64,000 nt of DNA from Sinonovacula constricta (Eukaryota; Mollusca; Bivalvia; Cardiida; Solecurtidae), in NCBI GenBank assembly GCA_007844125.1, contig CM017561.1, positions 58,487,215 through 58,551,214 on the forward strand. The letters run 5' to 3'. Made by a program: the position numbers and the translations under genes. Positions within the stretch are counted from its first letter, which is position 1. Every line of letters starts with the position of its first letter. Shown piece by piece: positions 23,546-34,062 of the stretch. The notes under the pieces were generated by a model. It was not told the DNA's origin, ran no database searches, and saw nothing but the letters and a program-made list of their open reading frames with translations.

Positions 23546-24640
23546 CATTCCGCATTATTTCTGGGGACAGGAATAATCAAACAGGGAGATTACTGTGATG
23601 GGAATCTTGTTATTTGGCTTATATACAATAAAACCGTCTTAGTATACATTTATGTTTCTGTTTTATTTTTTACCCATTTCTGTCATCGATACAATACATT
23701 CGTTTGCGTCTTCTTTTAACGCATGGCATCAATGTTTTTTTCTTGTCAGATTATGTTCTTTTACTTTACCCAGTCACAAAAGACCACTTGTGCTTACCAC
23801 TAGACGTTACATAGACAGTAAAATGTTAAAGACTGATGGATGAGAGATAAAAAATATAATTTCAGATTGGGAGGATGAGAGAAAAAGAGCAGCAGCAGCA
23901 ACAACAACACAACTTGCGTTTAAAATAGTTTTAACAGTAACTTAAAAGTAAGAACATAAGTCTTATATTAAAATAAAGAGCACGAAATAATGGTCCGTCT
24001 GTCTGTTCGTCCGTAATGCTTTCTTATGTAGATCTATAAAGTTGGTATCCACCATTTTTTGACAACACCTTTTGTTCTCAACGTTTAATGCATTCCGCAT
24101 TATTTCTGGGGACAGGAATAATCAAACAGGTAGATTACTGTGATGGGAATCTTGTTATTTTGCTTATGTACAATAAAACCTTCTTAGTATAAATTTATGT
24201 TCCTATTTATTTTTTGTCCCCTTTTCTGTTATTGATACAATACATTCGTTTGCGTCTTCTTTAACGCCTGGCATCAATGTTTTGTCTTGTCAGATTATGT
24301 CCTTTTACTTTACCCAGTCACAAAAGAACATTTGTGCGTACGTCTAGAGGTTACTTATACAGTAAAATATTAACGAGTGATGAATGAGAGATAATAAATA
24401 TAATTCCAGATTGGGGAGAATGTGAGAAAAAGAAAAGCAGCAGCAGCAGCAACAACACAACTTGCGTTTTTAAAATAGTTTTAACAGTAACTTACAAGTA
24501 AGAACATAAGTCTTATATTAAAAATAAAGAGCACGAAATAATGGTCCGTCTGTCTGTTCGTGCGTAATGCTTCCTAATGTAGATCCATAAATTTCGTATC
24601 CACCATTTTTGACAACGCATTTTGTTCTTAAACATCCAAT
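23546..24640 (+). repeat. Tandem pair of about 545-bp units inside the left arm
   Basis: ATTCCGCATTATTTCTGGGG opens each unit (about 23548 and 24091). The following GGTTTTATTG-like, TTTGCGTCTTC, TACCCAGTCACAAAAGA and GGTCCGTCTGTCTG blocks are repeated in order with scattered differences and an AGCAGCAGC/AACAAC tract in both. Mirror at 28370-29465. The divergence inside an arm is far greater than between arms, so the duplication predates the palindrome or its last homogenisation. Confidence 0.85.
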
Positions 24641-24905
24641 TAATTAAATGTTAGCTAAAAAAAAAAGCAAAATGCTATCTATTGATGCCCCCACGTGATA
24701 ACAGTAGGCTCCGCACTTCAGAGTGGCATCAATAATAGACGCCTAGTAGATAAACGGTGCATTAGAAACACTAGCGTTTTTTTTCTTTATCGTGTATGAT
24801 TTAAATATAAATTAAGTTAATGAACGGCTAAAAATTTAACATTTTAAGCTCTATATTGATAAATTGAAAGTCTACTTAATTTCTACGTGTAAGACTGCGT
24901 GACAT

Positions 24906-24908
<3 letters not shown>

Positions 24909-24972
<64 letters not shown>
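24909..24972. repeat. AT dinucleotide tract, left arm (64 bp)
   Basis: Uninterrupted AT repeat. The partner in the right arm is about 10 bp longer, which shows the two arms are separately represented. Confidence 0.95.
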
Positions 24973-24974
<2 letters not shown>

Positions 24975-25250
24975 AACAATTTACCATGCTCTGCAGTAAT
25001 GCACTCACAGTGCAACGCTTCGAAGCTCTACTATAATACTGGCAACAACAGCTAAGAAAGCTCGACTATAAGCAGGGAAATAATAGTAGCCGGAAATTAC
25101 CAGTAAATGACCACGAATGATGCATTCAGCCGCATTCAGCCGCATAAGGGGAAAATGTGTTCATAGCTTTAAAATGGTTCCATTATTACTACGATTCACC
25201 CCCTAGTTATATTCGTAGAAAAGGGCAGAGTGATCCGAATGACTGAAACG

Positions 25251-25263
25251 CTTCCGCCGGAAG
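25251..25263 (+). promoter_or_regulatory. Palindromic Ets-type site upstream of the 78-codon ORF (left)
   Basis: CTTCCGCCGGAAG is two opposed CCGGAAG-like cores, 114 bp before the ORF start, in a locally GC-rich stretch with AAGGGTGTGGC. This composition is common at animal core promoters. Mirror 27737-27749. Confidence 0.4.
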
Positions 25264-25376
25264 TGCTCGGAAGGGTGTGGCTAAAGTTATCATATCACGG
25301 AGGCGGGTATTAATACGGCAACGAATGTTTATTCGATTAGAGAACCTTTGCTAGTGAGATCGTCTTTTTTCTCTCG

Positions 25377-25613
25377 ATGTACAAAATGGAATCTTCGCAC
25401 CCGGACGTAGCGATATCATTAACAGGAAAGGTAATGGTGACAGAGACGTATGTCACTGAGTATATGAAATGGTGGATGAAACCGATTCCGGAGAGAGGGC
25501 CCAAACCATCAGCTGTGATTAATAATTTCTCCAACAAAGACATATGGCGAAAAGGTCCGCGAGACATATCGATTCATCCGATTGTGCCTACTGTCTTCCA
25601 TAAAGAAGCATAA
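25377..25613 (+). CDS. 78-residue hypothetical protein (left arm)
   Basis: One uninterrupted ORF with balanced amino-acid use, unlike the AT-driven ORFs around it: an N-terminal half MESSHPDVAISLTGKVMV, a WWMKPIPERGPKPSAV centre, then NFSNKDIWRKGPRDIS and a short end FHKEA. No signal peptide or membrane segment. I do not recognise the family. MYKM at 25377 and ATG at 25386 are both possible starts; the second has a better context (AAAATGG). AATAAA at 25743-25748 is 130 bp past the stop. An Ets-type promoter site lies upstream. Together these make a compact intronless gene plausible. It points to the palindrome centre, towards its twin. Confidence 0.55.
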   Translation: MYKMESSHPDVAISLTGKVMVTETYVTEYMKWWMKPIPERGPKPSAVINNFSNKDIWRKGPRDISIHPIVPTVFHKEA

Positions 25614-25877
25614 TTCCGCTATGTTTTGGTGTATTCACAAAAGCGGCTTTAACGGGGCCAAAGTACGTCTCATCATGATATCATATATGCAGTGTTTTTT
25701 TAAAACAACTAATCTGGATGGATAAACTGGATAAGGTTTTAAAATAAAACGTAAGTCATATCGAACCAAAACTTTTTAACGGATAAATAAAATGTCGAAT
25801 ATACCTAAAATTATGATCACTATTTTCTACGTCTCAAAATAAAAGGTAAAATACGAAGACATTTTCATTTTTATTGT

Positions 25878-25997
25878 ATGGACCAAATCACCAGCACTAC
25901 CACCACTGACGCCGCCGCCGTAGACATATACACGGTACAGGCCGCCGCCGCCGCCGCCGCAGCAGACAGAGGATACCTCATACCTAGGATTTGTTAA
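25878..25997 (+). CDS. 39-codon Ala-rich ORF, paralogue of the triplet module start (left arm)
   Basis: It starts MDQITSTTTTDAAAV, then DIYTVQ, a run of Ala from GCC/GCA codons and a short tail. The upstream 90 bp and first codons match those before 22256 (CGTCTC-AATA-AAAAGGT-AAATAC, TATGGACCAAA). Mirror: 27003-27122 on the - strand. Coding status is uncertain because GCC runs also form CpG-rich untranslated leaders. Confidence 0.3.
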   Translation: MDQITSTTTTDAAAVDIYTVQAAAAAAAADRGYLIPRIC

Positions 25998-26245
25998 CGC
26001 CATCGCTGCCGCCGCCGTCGCGGACAGACGATTACTTCACGTCGTCGCCGCCGCCGCCGCCGCATACAGAGGATAACTTCACGCCGCCGCCGCCGCCGCA
26101 TACAGAGGATAACTTCACGGCGCCGCAGGCGCCGCCGCATACAGAGGATAACTTCACGGCGCCGCAGCCGCCGCCGCATACAGAGGATAACTTCACTTAC
26201 CGACACCAATGTTTATTAAATTTTAAACATGTTAACGTATTATGA
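25991..26245 (+). CDS. Pro-rich ORF with PHTEDNFT repeats (left arm into spacer)
   Basis: The frame keeps five repeats, RTDDYFT and then four PPHTEDNFT units separated by SSPPP, PPP, APQA and APQP spacers (12-14 codons each). All unit lengths are multiples of three. There is no good ATG at the start, so it would have to be an exon or use another start. The last unit is the inner edge of the palindrome arm: in this copy the ORF continues with YRHQCLLNF from the spacer. Confidence 0.3.
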   Translation: MLTPSLPPPSRTDDYFTSSPPPPPHTEDNFTPPPPPHTEDNFTAPQAPPHTEDNFTAPQPPPHTEDNFTYRHQCLLNFKHVNVL

Positions 26246-26803
26246 TACAAAGCAGCTTGGCTGTTTCAATATCAAAAATGCACATTTAAAGATTTGTCTG
26301 GGTTGTGTTGTCATTTTAGAAATGTAATACATATAATTTGGAAATACTTGCAGCTTCTATCTTAAATCTTTCTGTGTTGGAACTAACGTGGACTTATTAT
26401 ATTCTACAGTTTCATAAATATTAAAGTGTTGAATTTGGATTATATTACTAATATTCGTGTATTGTTCTATCTTTGGATTATTTCAACTGTGCTTATCTAG
26501 GAGGACATTCTACCAGTAACTGTTCAGGATTATTCGACGCTGGATTATTTGTTGCATTGTTAAAGGGTCACTTCCTAAAGGGACAAACTGTAAGCTAATA
26601 TTTATTTTGCCTTCTGAAATTTTGTTTCATTTATTTGTTATTGTTTTATTTAGCCATATTTTTAATTATTTTTCAAATAAAACATTATTGTACCAGTTTG
26701 TTGCTGGCTTGTTCTTTCTGTTACACCATTTCGTCGTTAAGTAAACGTGCCACTTTATAAATATACTTATATAGCGCGACAGATCGTAACAGGCTGCGGC
26801 GCC
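26197..26803. other. Single-copy spacer at the palindrome centre
   Basis: 607 bp without inverted partner. It is AT-rich, contains CAAATAAAAC (AATAAA, about 26680) on the + strand and TATATAGCGCGACAG close to the right arm. The proline-rich ORFs of the two arms run a short way into it from each side and end with different tails, so the two gene copies differ only here. No complete gene is seen. Confidence 0.7.
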
Positions 26804-27009
26804 GTGAAGTTATCCTCTGTATGCGGCGGCGGCTGCGGCGCCGTGAAGTTATCCTCTGTATGCGGCGGCGCCTGCGGCGCCGTGAAGTTATCCTCTGTAT
26901 GCGGCGGCGGCGGCGGCGTGAAGTTATCCTCTGTATGCGGCGGCGGCGGCGGCGACGACGTGAAGTAATCGTCTGTCCGCGACGGCGGCGGCAGCGATGG
27001 CGTTAACAA
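26767..27009 (-). CDS. Pro-rich ORF with PHTEDNFT repeats (right arm into spacer)
   Basis: Mirror of the ORF at 25991 up to the arm edge, after which it reads APQPVTICRAI from the other side of the spacer. The two twins thus differ at their C-termini only. Confidence 0.3.
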   Translation of the reverse strand: MLTPSLPPPSRTDDYFTSSPPPPPHTEDNFTPPPPPHTEDNFTAPQAPPHTEDNFTAPQPPPHTEDNFTAPQPVTICRAI

Positions 27010-27386
27010 ATCCTAGGTATGAGGTATCCTCTGTCTGCTGCGGCGGCGGCGGCGGCGGCCTGTACCGTGTATATGTCTACGGCGGCGGCGTCAGTGGTGG
27101 TAGTGCTGGTGATTTGGTCCATACAATAAAAATGAAAATGTCTTCGTATTTTACCTTTTATTTTGAGACGTAGAAAATAGTGATCATAATTTTAGGTATA
27201 TTCGACATTTTATTTATCCGTTAAAAAGTTTTGGTTCGATATGACTTACGTTTTATTTTAAAACCTTATCCAGTTTATCCATCCAGATTAGTTGTTTTAA
27301 AAAAACACTGCATATATGATATCATGATGAGACGTACTTTGGCCCCGTTAAAGCCGCTTTTGTGAATACACCAAAACATAGCGGAA

Positions 27387-27623
27387 TTATGCTTCTTTAT
27401 GGAAGACAGTAGGCACAATCGGATGAATCGATATGTCTCGCGGACCTTTTCGCCATATGTCTTTGTTGGAGAAATTATTAATCACAGCTGATGGTTTGGG
27501 CCCTCTCTCCGGAATCGGTTTCATCCACCATTTCATATACTCAGTGACATACGTCTCTGTCACCATTACCTTTCCTGTTAATGATATCGCTACGTCCGGG
27601 TGCGAAGATTCCATTTTGTACAT
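27387..27623 (-). CDS. 78-residue hypothetical protein (right arm copy)
   Basis: Identical in sequence to the left-arm ORF, on the opposite strand, with TTTATT (AATAAA reversed) at 27252-27257 and the Ets-type site at 27737-27749. Retention of an intact reading frame in both copies is expected from arm identity and is therefore not independent evidence of selection. Confidence 0.55.
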   Translation of the reverse strand: MYKMESSHPDVAISLTGKVMVTETYVTEYMKWWMKPIPERGPKPSAVINNFSNKDIWRKGPRDISIHPIVPTVFHKEA

Positions 27624-28025
27624 CGAGAGAAAAAAGACGATCTCACTAGCAAAGGTTCTCTAATCGAATAAACATTCGTTGCCGTATTAATACCCGCCTC
27701 CGTGATATGATAACTTTAGCCACACCCTTCCGAGCACTTCCGGCGGAAGCGTTTCAGTCATTCGGATCACTCTGCCCTTTTCTACGAATATAACTAGGGG
27801 GTGAATCGTAGTAATAATGGAACCATTTTAAAGCTATGAACACATTTTCCCCTTATGCGGCTGAATGCGGCTGAATGCATCATTCGTGGTCATTTACTGG
27901 TAATTTCCGGCTACTATTATTTCCCTGCTTATAGTCGAGCTTTCTTAGCTGTTGTTGCCAGTATTATAGTAGAGCTTCGAAGCGTTGCACTGTGAGTGCA
28001 TTACTGCAGAGGATGGTAAATTGTT

Positions 28026-28027
<2 letters not shown>

Positions 28028-28101
<74 letters not shown>
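28028..28101. repeat. AT dinucleotide tract, right arm (74 bp)
   Basis: Partner of the tract at 24909-24972. Confidence 0.95.
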
Positions 28102-28104
<3 letters not shown>

Positions 28105-28369
28105 ATGTCACGCAGTCTTACACGTAGAAATTAAGTAGACTTTCAATTTATCAATATAGAGCTTAAAATGTTAAATTTTTAGCCGTTCATTAACTTAATT
28201 TATATTTAAATCATACACGATAAAGAAAAAAAAACGCTAGTGTTTCTAATGCACCGTTTATCTACTAGGCGTCTATTATTGATGCCACTCTGAAGTGCGG
28301 AGCCTACTGTTATCACGTGGGGGCATCAATAGATAGCATTTTGCTTTTTTTTTTAGCTAACATTTAATT

Positions 28370-29465
28370 AATTGGATGTTTAAGAACAAAATGCGTTGTC
28401 AAAAATGGTGGATACGAAATTTATGGATCTACATTAGGAAGCATTACGCACGAACAGACAGACGGACCATTATTTCGTGCTCTTTATTTTTAATATAAGA
28501 CTTATGTTCTTACTTGTAAGTTACTGTTAAAACTATTTTAAAAACGCAAGTTGTGTTGTTGCTGCTGCTGCTGCTTTTCTTTTTCTCACATTCTCCCCAA
28601 TCTGGAATTATATTTATTATCTCTCATTCATCACTCGTTAATATTTTACTGTATAAGTAACCTCTAGACGTACGCACAAATGTTCTTTTGTGACTGGGTA
28701 AAGTAAAAGGACATAATCTGACAAGACAAAACATTGATGCCAGGCGTTAAAGAAGACGCAAACGAATGTATTGTATCAATAACAGAAAAGGGGACAAAAA
28801 ATAAATAGGAACATAAATTTATACTAAGAAGGTTTTATTGTACATAAGCAAAATAACAAGATTCCCATCACAGTAATCTACCTGTTTGATTATTCCTGTC
28901 CCCAGAAATAATGCGGAATGCATTAAACGTTGAGAACAAAAGGTGTTGTCAAAAAATGGTGGATACCAACTTTATAGATCTACATAAGAAAGCATTACGG
29001 ACGAACAGACAGACGGACCATTATTTCGTGCTCTTTATTTTAATATAAGACTTATGTTCTTACTTTTAAGTTACTGTTAAAACTATTTTAAACGCAAGTT
29101 GTGTTGTTGTTGCTGCTGCTGCTCTTTTTCTCTCATCCTCCCAATCTGAAATTATATTTTTTATCTCTCATCCATCAGTCTTTAACATTTTACTGTCTAT
29201 GTAACGTCTAGTGGTAAGCACAAGTGGTCTTTTGTGACTGGGTAAAGTAAAAGAACATAATCTGACAAGAAAAAAACATTGATGCCATGCGTTAAAAGAA
29301 GACGCAAACGAATGTATTGTATCGATGACAGAAATGGGTAAAAAATAAAACAGAAACATAAATGTATACTAAGACGGTTTTATTGTATATAAGCCAAATA
29401 ACAAGATTCCCATCACAGTAATCTCCCTGTTTGATTATTCCTGTCCCCAGAAATAATGCGGAATG
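28370..29465 (-). repeat. Tandem pair of about 545-bp units inside the right arm
   Basis: Mirror of 23546-24640. Confidence 0.85.
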
Positions 29466-29842
29466 CAATTCATGTTAAAACACGCAAGCTGATAAATCGA
29501 CAGTAAATTGTTTACATGTTAATTTAAGCTGGAAAAAAACTATGCTCGTAGTATGATAAAAAAAAATATATATAAATTTTCACTGTTGGACATTGATGCT
29601 TATTAATGCGGAGAATGGAAGTGAGAGAGGGGGTGGGCTAAAATGTCCCTAACAAGTTTTAGTTTTTTCGAAAAATCTAGTCGGTCATTAGCAGATTAAT
29701 TAAAAGAATATGTATGTGTTGTATGTTTGCGTGTACATGTGGACCAATATATACTTAGCAGATAAATTGGGCCGCCAGACCGCCTGTATTTATTTTGCCT
29801 ATTAGTTGTTAAATAATTTATCATGGGTGACTAGCTAGGTTA

Positions 29843-30032
29843 TCATACAAACCATGAACGACATAAATGTAATCTGTTAAACAATTTATAACATACATGT
29901 GATAGGTTAATATTGCACATATGTAACATGCGTTTTCTTGGAGGCGCCGCGTGCGTTTCAATGTGTCTGGCGTAGGAGGCGTAGGGCGAAAACTTGGATT
30001 TGCATCGGGAGCAGTAAAACGTGTGTCCGGTT
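29843..30032 (-). CDS. C2H2 zinc-finger exon (right arm copy)
   Basis: Reverse-strand mirror of the exon at 22979-23168 with the same acceptor, finger and basic tail. It faces the palindrome centre, as does its partner, so the two copies point towards each other. Confidence 0.6.
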
Positions 30033-30054
30033 CTGTGAAAAAAAAAGAATACTT

Positions 30055-30790
30055 TTAAAAAACTCCATTAGTTTTTTCATTGCAAATTAATTTAGAAGAA
30101 GAGAAATATACGGTATATGTTGTCAATCGTGGTGGCGGCGGTAATGGTGGTAGTGGTGATGGTGGCGGTGAAGGTGGTATTGGTGGTGGTGAAGGTGGTG
30201 GAGTGGTTGGTGGTGGCGGTGTTGGGTGTGGTAATGGAAGTGGTGGAGGTGGTGGTGGTGATGGCGTTGGTGGTAGTGTCGGTGTAGGTAGCGCTGGTGG
30301 TGGTAGCGGTGGTGGTGGCGGGGGTGGATGCGGTGGTCGTGTTGAGTGTGGTAATGGAAGTGGTGAAGGTGGTGGTGGTAATGGCGTTGGTGGTGGTGAC
30401 GGTGGAGGTAGCGCTGGTGTTGGTGGCGGTGGTGGTGGCGGTGGTGGATGCGATGATGGTGTTGAGTGTGGTAATGGAAGTGGTGGAGGTGGTAGTTGTG
30501 ATGGCGTTGGTGGTGGTGGCGGTGGAGGTAGCGCTGATGGTGGTGGTGGAGGTGGTGGCGGTGTTGATGGAGGCGGTGTTGATGGTGGCATCGGTGGTGG
30601 AGGTGGCGGCGGTGGTGGTGGTGACGGCGGTGGTGGTGGCTGCGGTGGTGGAGATTGCGGTGGTGGTGGTGGTGGGTGTGGTGGTGAAGGTGGTGGTGGT
30701 GAAGGTGGTGGTGGTGGTGTGTTTTGTGGTGGAGGTGGCGGTGGTTGAGGTAGTGGTGGTAATGTTTTGGTCCATATAATCAGATTGCAA
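30055..30790 (-). repeat. ACC/GGT triplet-rich module (right arm)
   Basis: Mirror of 22221-22956 with the same 120-bp period and identical ORFs. On the + strand it reads as a Gly-rich ORF (30080-30748) lying upstream of the coiled-coil gene in the same direction; whether it belongs to that transcript is open. Confidence 0.6.
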
Positions 30791-31753
30791 TTGTGATGCT
30801 CACTTTGTAGTGACTAAACTAAGGAAAAACAAGGTCGTTTGTATTTCACCTTTTATATTCGAGACGTTGGAAATAGTTATAATAATTATTATAGGTATAT
30901 GTATTTGACAATTCATTCTATTTATTCATTCAAAAGTATGACTTTGAAGAGCTTAAATTATATATATATATTGTATAATCAATCGAATAGAGAATTTACA
31001 TCGGGTCTAGAGTTAACGGTGTCACACTTTATTCTAAACGTAATACAGCGTATAAGTATAATCGTAAAAGTACATGTAACGTTTCTTGAAACGCGTATTC
31101 GGATTAATACCGGAATTCAAAATTTGCCTCATTCGATGCGCTCAACGATATACAGCGCCATATATAAACACCGGTCTTACTGACCTTTGTACTTACGCGC
31201 TAGGCATCATGAGACAGCACTAAAAGAGAAAGTGAAAGTAGAAAAGATCGACCTGCTGTTAACATTTGCTAATCGCTCCAAGTGAATAAACTAAATGTAG
31301 CGGATATACATTTTAAGTAATAATATACAGTTAACTTTTTAATTGTATACACATAAATGGTATATTTGACGTAAGTTTCATATATCGCAAATCCTTAGCG
31401 GAACTATTTTACGGAGGCACAATCCCCTACACAGTGGTCAATCCTCTAGTCTAGTATAGAGATGAATTTAACGGAGCGACCTCTGTCAGTAAAAAAAAAA
31501 TAAATAAAAAAAATAAAAATAAATAAAAATAAATAAATACGTGAATACTAGATTATTTACCTTTCATCATAACCCTTTTTATGTAGATCTATTTAATTGT
31601 AATTCTGTTGTATAAAGAGGTCAACATTATTAATGGTCAAATCGGAAAATGACCGGAATATGGCTATTGACTTGGACTCAGGAAATCCGCAAACTGATCA
31701 GCGATTTATAGCTTTTCGCACAAATTTATATCACATTCTTTGACACAACAACA

Positions 31754-32758
31754 ATGGCTTCAGAAGTAATATATTTATTCATGTTGTGATATTTTTGTTA
31801 TAATACTATGCACACGTTATTTGGAATGGTGTACTGTGAAGGAAAAATAATTAATTGCGACATAATACTTACAAAATCGTGTTACATTTTTATGAGCTAA
31901 TATAGGTTTGATACATGTTATTAGTATTCATCGTATTACTAGTACATGTTAATGGTATGTGTATACATTGTACTTATTATACTTACAGAATGAAACACCA
32001 AAAGTAGTGACTGTGGTAACACCGGAGAGGAAAAAATTAAACTTCGAAGTAAGTACTGTACTCCATTTTATATGCGATTTTTAATGTTATATAGAGGTTT
32101 AAATTATAGAATAAATAGGTGTAAAACAAACAGGTCACCGAATTAGTTTCCGAGTTATCAGATTATGAAAATTTTTATTTTTTATACTACATGTATATGT
32201 TATGATCTATTTGGTCAATGCATACCAATATATGTAAGTTGTAATGAACATTTGTCGGACTACATTTTTATATCTTTTATTATTGTAGACATCAACACCA
32301 AATGATAGTTTATGTACAACTAGAGACGTCATAAGTAGTATGGACATGTCATCCATACATTATGAAAGTGAAGTAAAGTTGGTAAGTGATTTTTTTTTTT
32401 TAACTTTAGTAATATGATTTATTCACGCATTTATTTCAGCTATTTATAAAACTCGACGACATTGTTGTTGTTGTTGTTGCTGTTTTTATCCTAGAAAGGA
32501 CTGAATTGATATATAAGGAAGATAATAATGTATTTAGTTCAATCTTTTTATTTATTTATATGTCACATCTTCCAAGTAATAATGTCTCATTAAACTTTTT
32601 TTCTAGTGTAAATAGATCATACATTTATTTATTTAATAGTTAAGATATACTTAAATATTATTTTTCAGATTGAGATACGCGCACAGATAACTGTCGTTGA
32701 AAGGAAGATAGGAGAACTTAATAATGAACTACAAAAATTGAAACAAATCTTGGAGTAA
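31754..32758 (+). CDS. Small coiled-coil protein, four exons (right arm copy)
   Basis: Exons are 31754-31765, 31989-32048, 32289-32381 and 32669-32758 (stop TAA 32756-32758), all joined in phase 0. It encodes the same 84 residues as the left-arm gene on the opposite strand. Exon sizes of 12, 60, 93 and 90 bases are all multiples of three, so exon 2 or 3 could be skipped without loss of frame. AATAAA is at 32875-32880 and a possible TATA box, TATATAAA, at 31161-31168. The start was chosen because ATGGCTTCAG is the only ATG that gives an open first exon, with A at -3 (ACAACAATGG). The regular heptads, four correct splice-site pairs and a well-placed poly(A) signal support a real gene; the function is unknown. 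Confidence 0.72.
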
Positions 32759-34010
32759 TTAAAAAAAAATGTTCAGGCAGGGTTTACTTACTGAATAATG
32801 GTAGTATGACAGTGTTTAACTCTACAATAATGTTTTATATTCCCATTCTGTTTCTTTATACTGTAAACTAAAACAATAAAATGTATATTCTATTTTTTTT
32901 CCTTTTATTATTTAAAGGTTAATAAACAGCAAGAAAAAACATATTGGCACATTGTATTTCCGTTCAAACGTGATTAGTGCATATAGAAAATACTAATACT
33001 AAAGTAAACTTCTCTTTTTTTCATCTAAAAACTGATGTCTAACTTTGTGGCTGGTGTTGTTTAATACACTATTGCTGAATGTACATACACGCACTCTGTA
33101 TTGTTTTATCAGCCAAAATGTTCATAATTGAATAGAATCTGTTAAATCGCTGATCGAAAATGTAACACATGACAAATATATTTCTCGATATAATCAGGAA
33201 ATACAAGTACATACAATAAAATGTGAAAATTAAAGCTGCTTTATATGTAACGTAAGATGAATATATTTCAATATAATGCCCTGACCAGGAAATACATGTA
33301 TAATAAATAACCAGTTGACCGTCGATGTTCACTGAGTTCAGAATGAGTGTATCACTAAGAGCTTTAAGTACACTGTAACAATAGGACATCATTAACTCGC
33401 TTTACTAGTATCCGGGTTTTGTGTGTGCCCCCACTTATAATGATTGTGTGTAGTATAGTATAAATGTATATTTATTAGTGTGTAGTATTATTAAATATTT
33501 AATTACAAATATGATAAAAAATACTTACTCGTTCGATGATATCTTCTAAATATAATCTTATATAATGTCTGATAACATAATAACGTCAGCGTGCGCGATT
33601 TAAAACGTATGACTCGTGACGGCTCTGGGCGTTTCTTAAATAAAGACGTTAAGTGGTACTTGAGGTTAACGGACCATTTAACGTACGATAGACGCGCTAT
33701 CGCCAATGAATTTAAACGCTGAGAGGGAAGTTATTGACATTCGACCAATCGTTTTAAAAACGTACTCGTCGTTACCGCGTAGCGTCGGTCCGCTGAAGTG
33801 ACGTCTCATTGGTTCGATTTAAAATAACCGTCATTTTAAAGTGGCGTTGGTACTCGATCGCGTGACGTAAATAACCACTTCAAGAAGGAGTGACCCACTT
33901 AAGTATGACTCATACCCGCGTGACATCGCCTGACGTTGATGACGTCAATAACCACTTAAGAACCACTTAAGTCATTTCCTGTTTTGGCCCCAAAGTGACC
34001 CCACTGTAGT

Positions 34011-34062
34011 AGTGGTTCTACCCAGACATTGCTCTGGCTCCTTCCGCCACCATCAATAGCAG
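34011..34062 (+). repeat. SINE-B 3' fragment at the palindrome's right edge
   Basis: GGTTCTACCCAGACATTGCTCTGG and CCACCATCAATAG match the 3' half of SINE-B. The matching 5' half is not convincingly present left of 18999 (only a loose ungapped similarity in the last 30 bases), so whether the palindrome interrupted a SINE is unresolved. Confidence 0.55.

Larger units (their letters stand above)
19000..26196 (+). repeat. Left arm of palindrome
   Basis: A position x in the outer part corresponds to 53010-x or 53011-x in the right arm, and to 53000-x inside the AT tract. The arm ends inside a tandem of the GCATACAGAGGATAACTTCAC unit; after 26196 the sequence departs from the partner. Confidence 0.95.
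19000..34010. mobile_element. 15.0-kb palindromic element with 6-bp target duplication
   Basis: Two arms of about 7.2 kb in inverted orientation surround a 607-bp spacer. The outer ends are ACTACAGTGGGGTCAC (19000) and its complement (ending 34010). Directly outside, AGTGGT stands at 18994-18999 and again at 34011-34016, as expected of a target site duplication. One extra base (T/A) could be counted in the inverted repeat, leaving slight ambiguity. Mirrored ORFs in the arms translate identically; differences I saw are one base in an A run (20608-20621 against 32380-32401), about 10 bp in the AT tract, and one substitution near 24988/28012. No transposase, integrase, polymerase or capsid gene is seen, so this may be non-autonomous, or a new kind of element; an inverted duplication or an assembly fold-back is the alternative, but neither predicts the flanking direct repeat. 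A 6-bp duplication and long TIRs are also typical of Maverick/Polinton elements, but nothing else supports that link. Confidence 0.72.
26804..34010 (-). repeat. Right arm of palindrome
   Basis: Reverse complement of 19000-26196. It is about 10 bp longer, almost all in the AT dinucleotide tract (28028-28101 against 24909-24972). Confidence 0.95.

Noticed and set aside
19000..34010. Palindrome as a complete Maverick/Polinton or herpes-like element
   Set aside because: No polymerase, integrase, protease, ATPase or capsid gene was found in arms or spacer. The 6-bp duplication alone is not enough.
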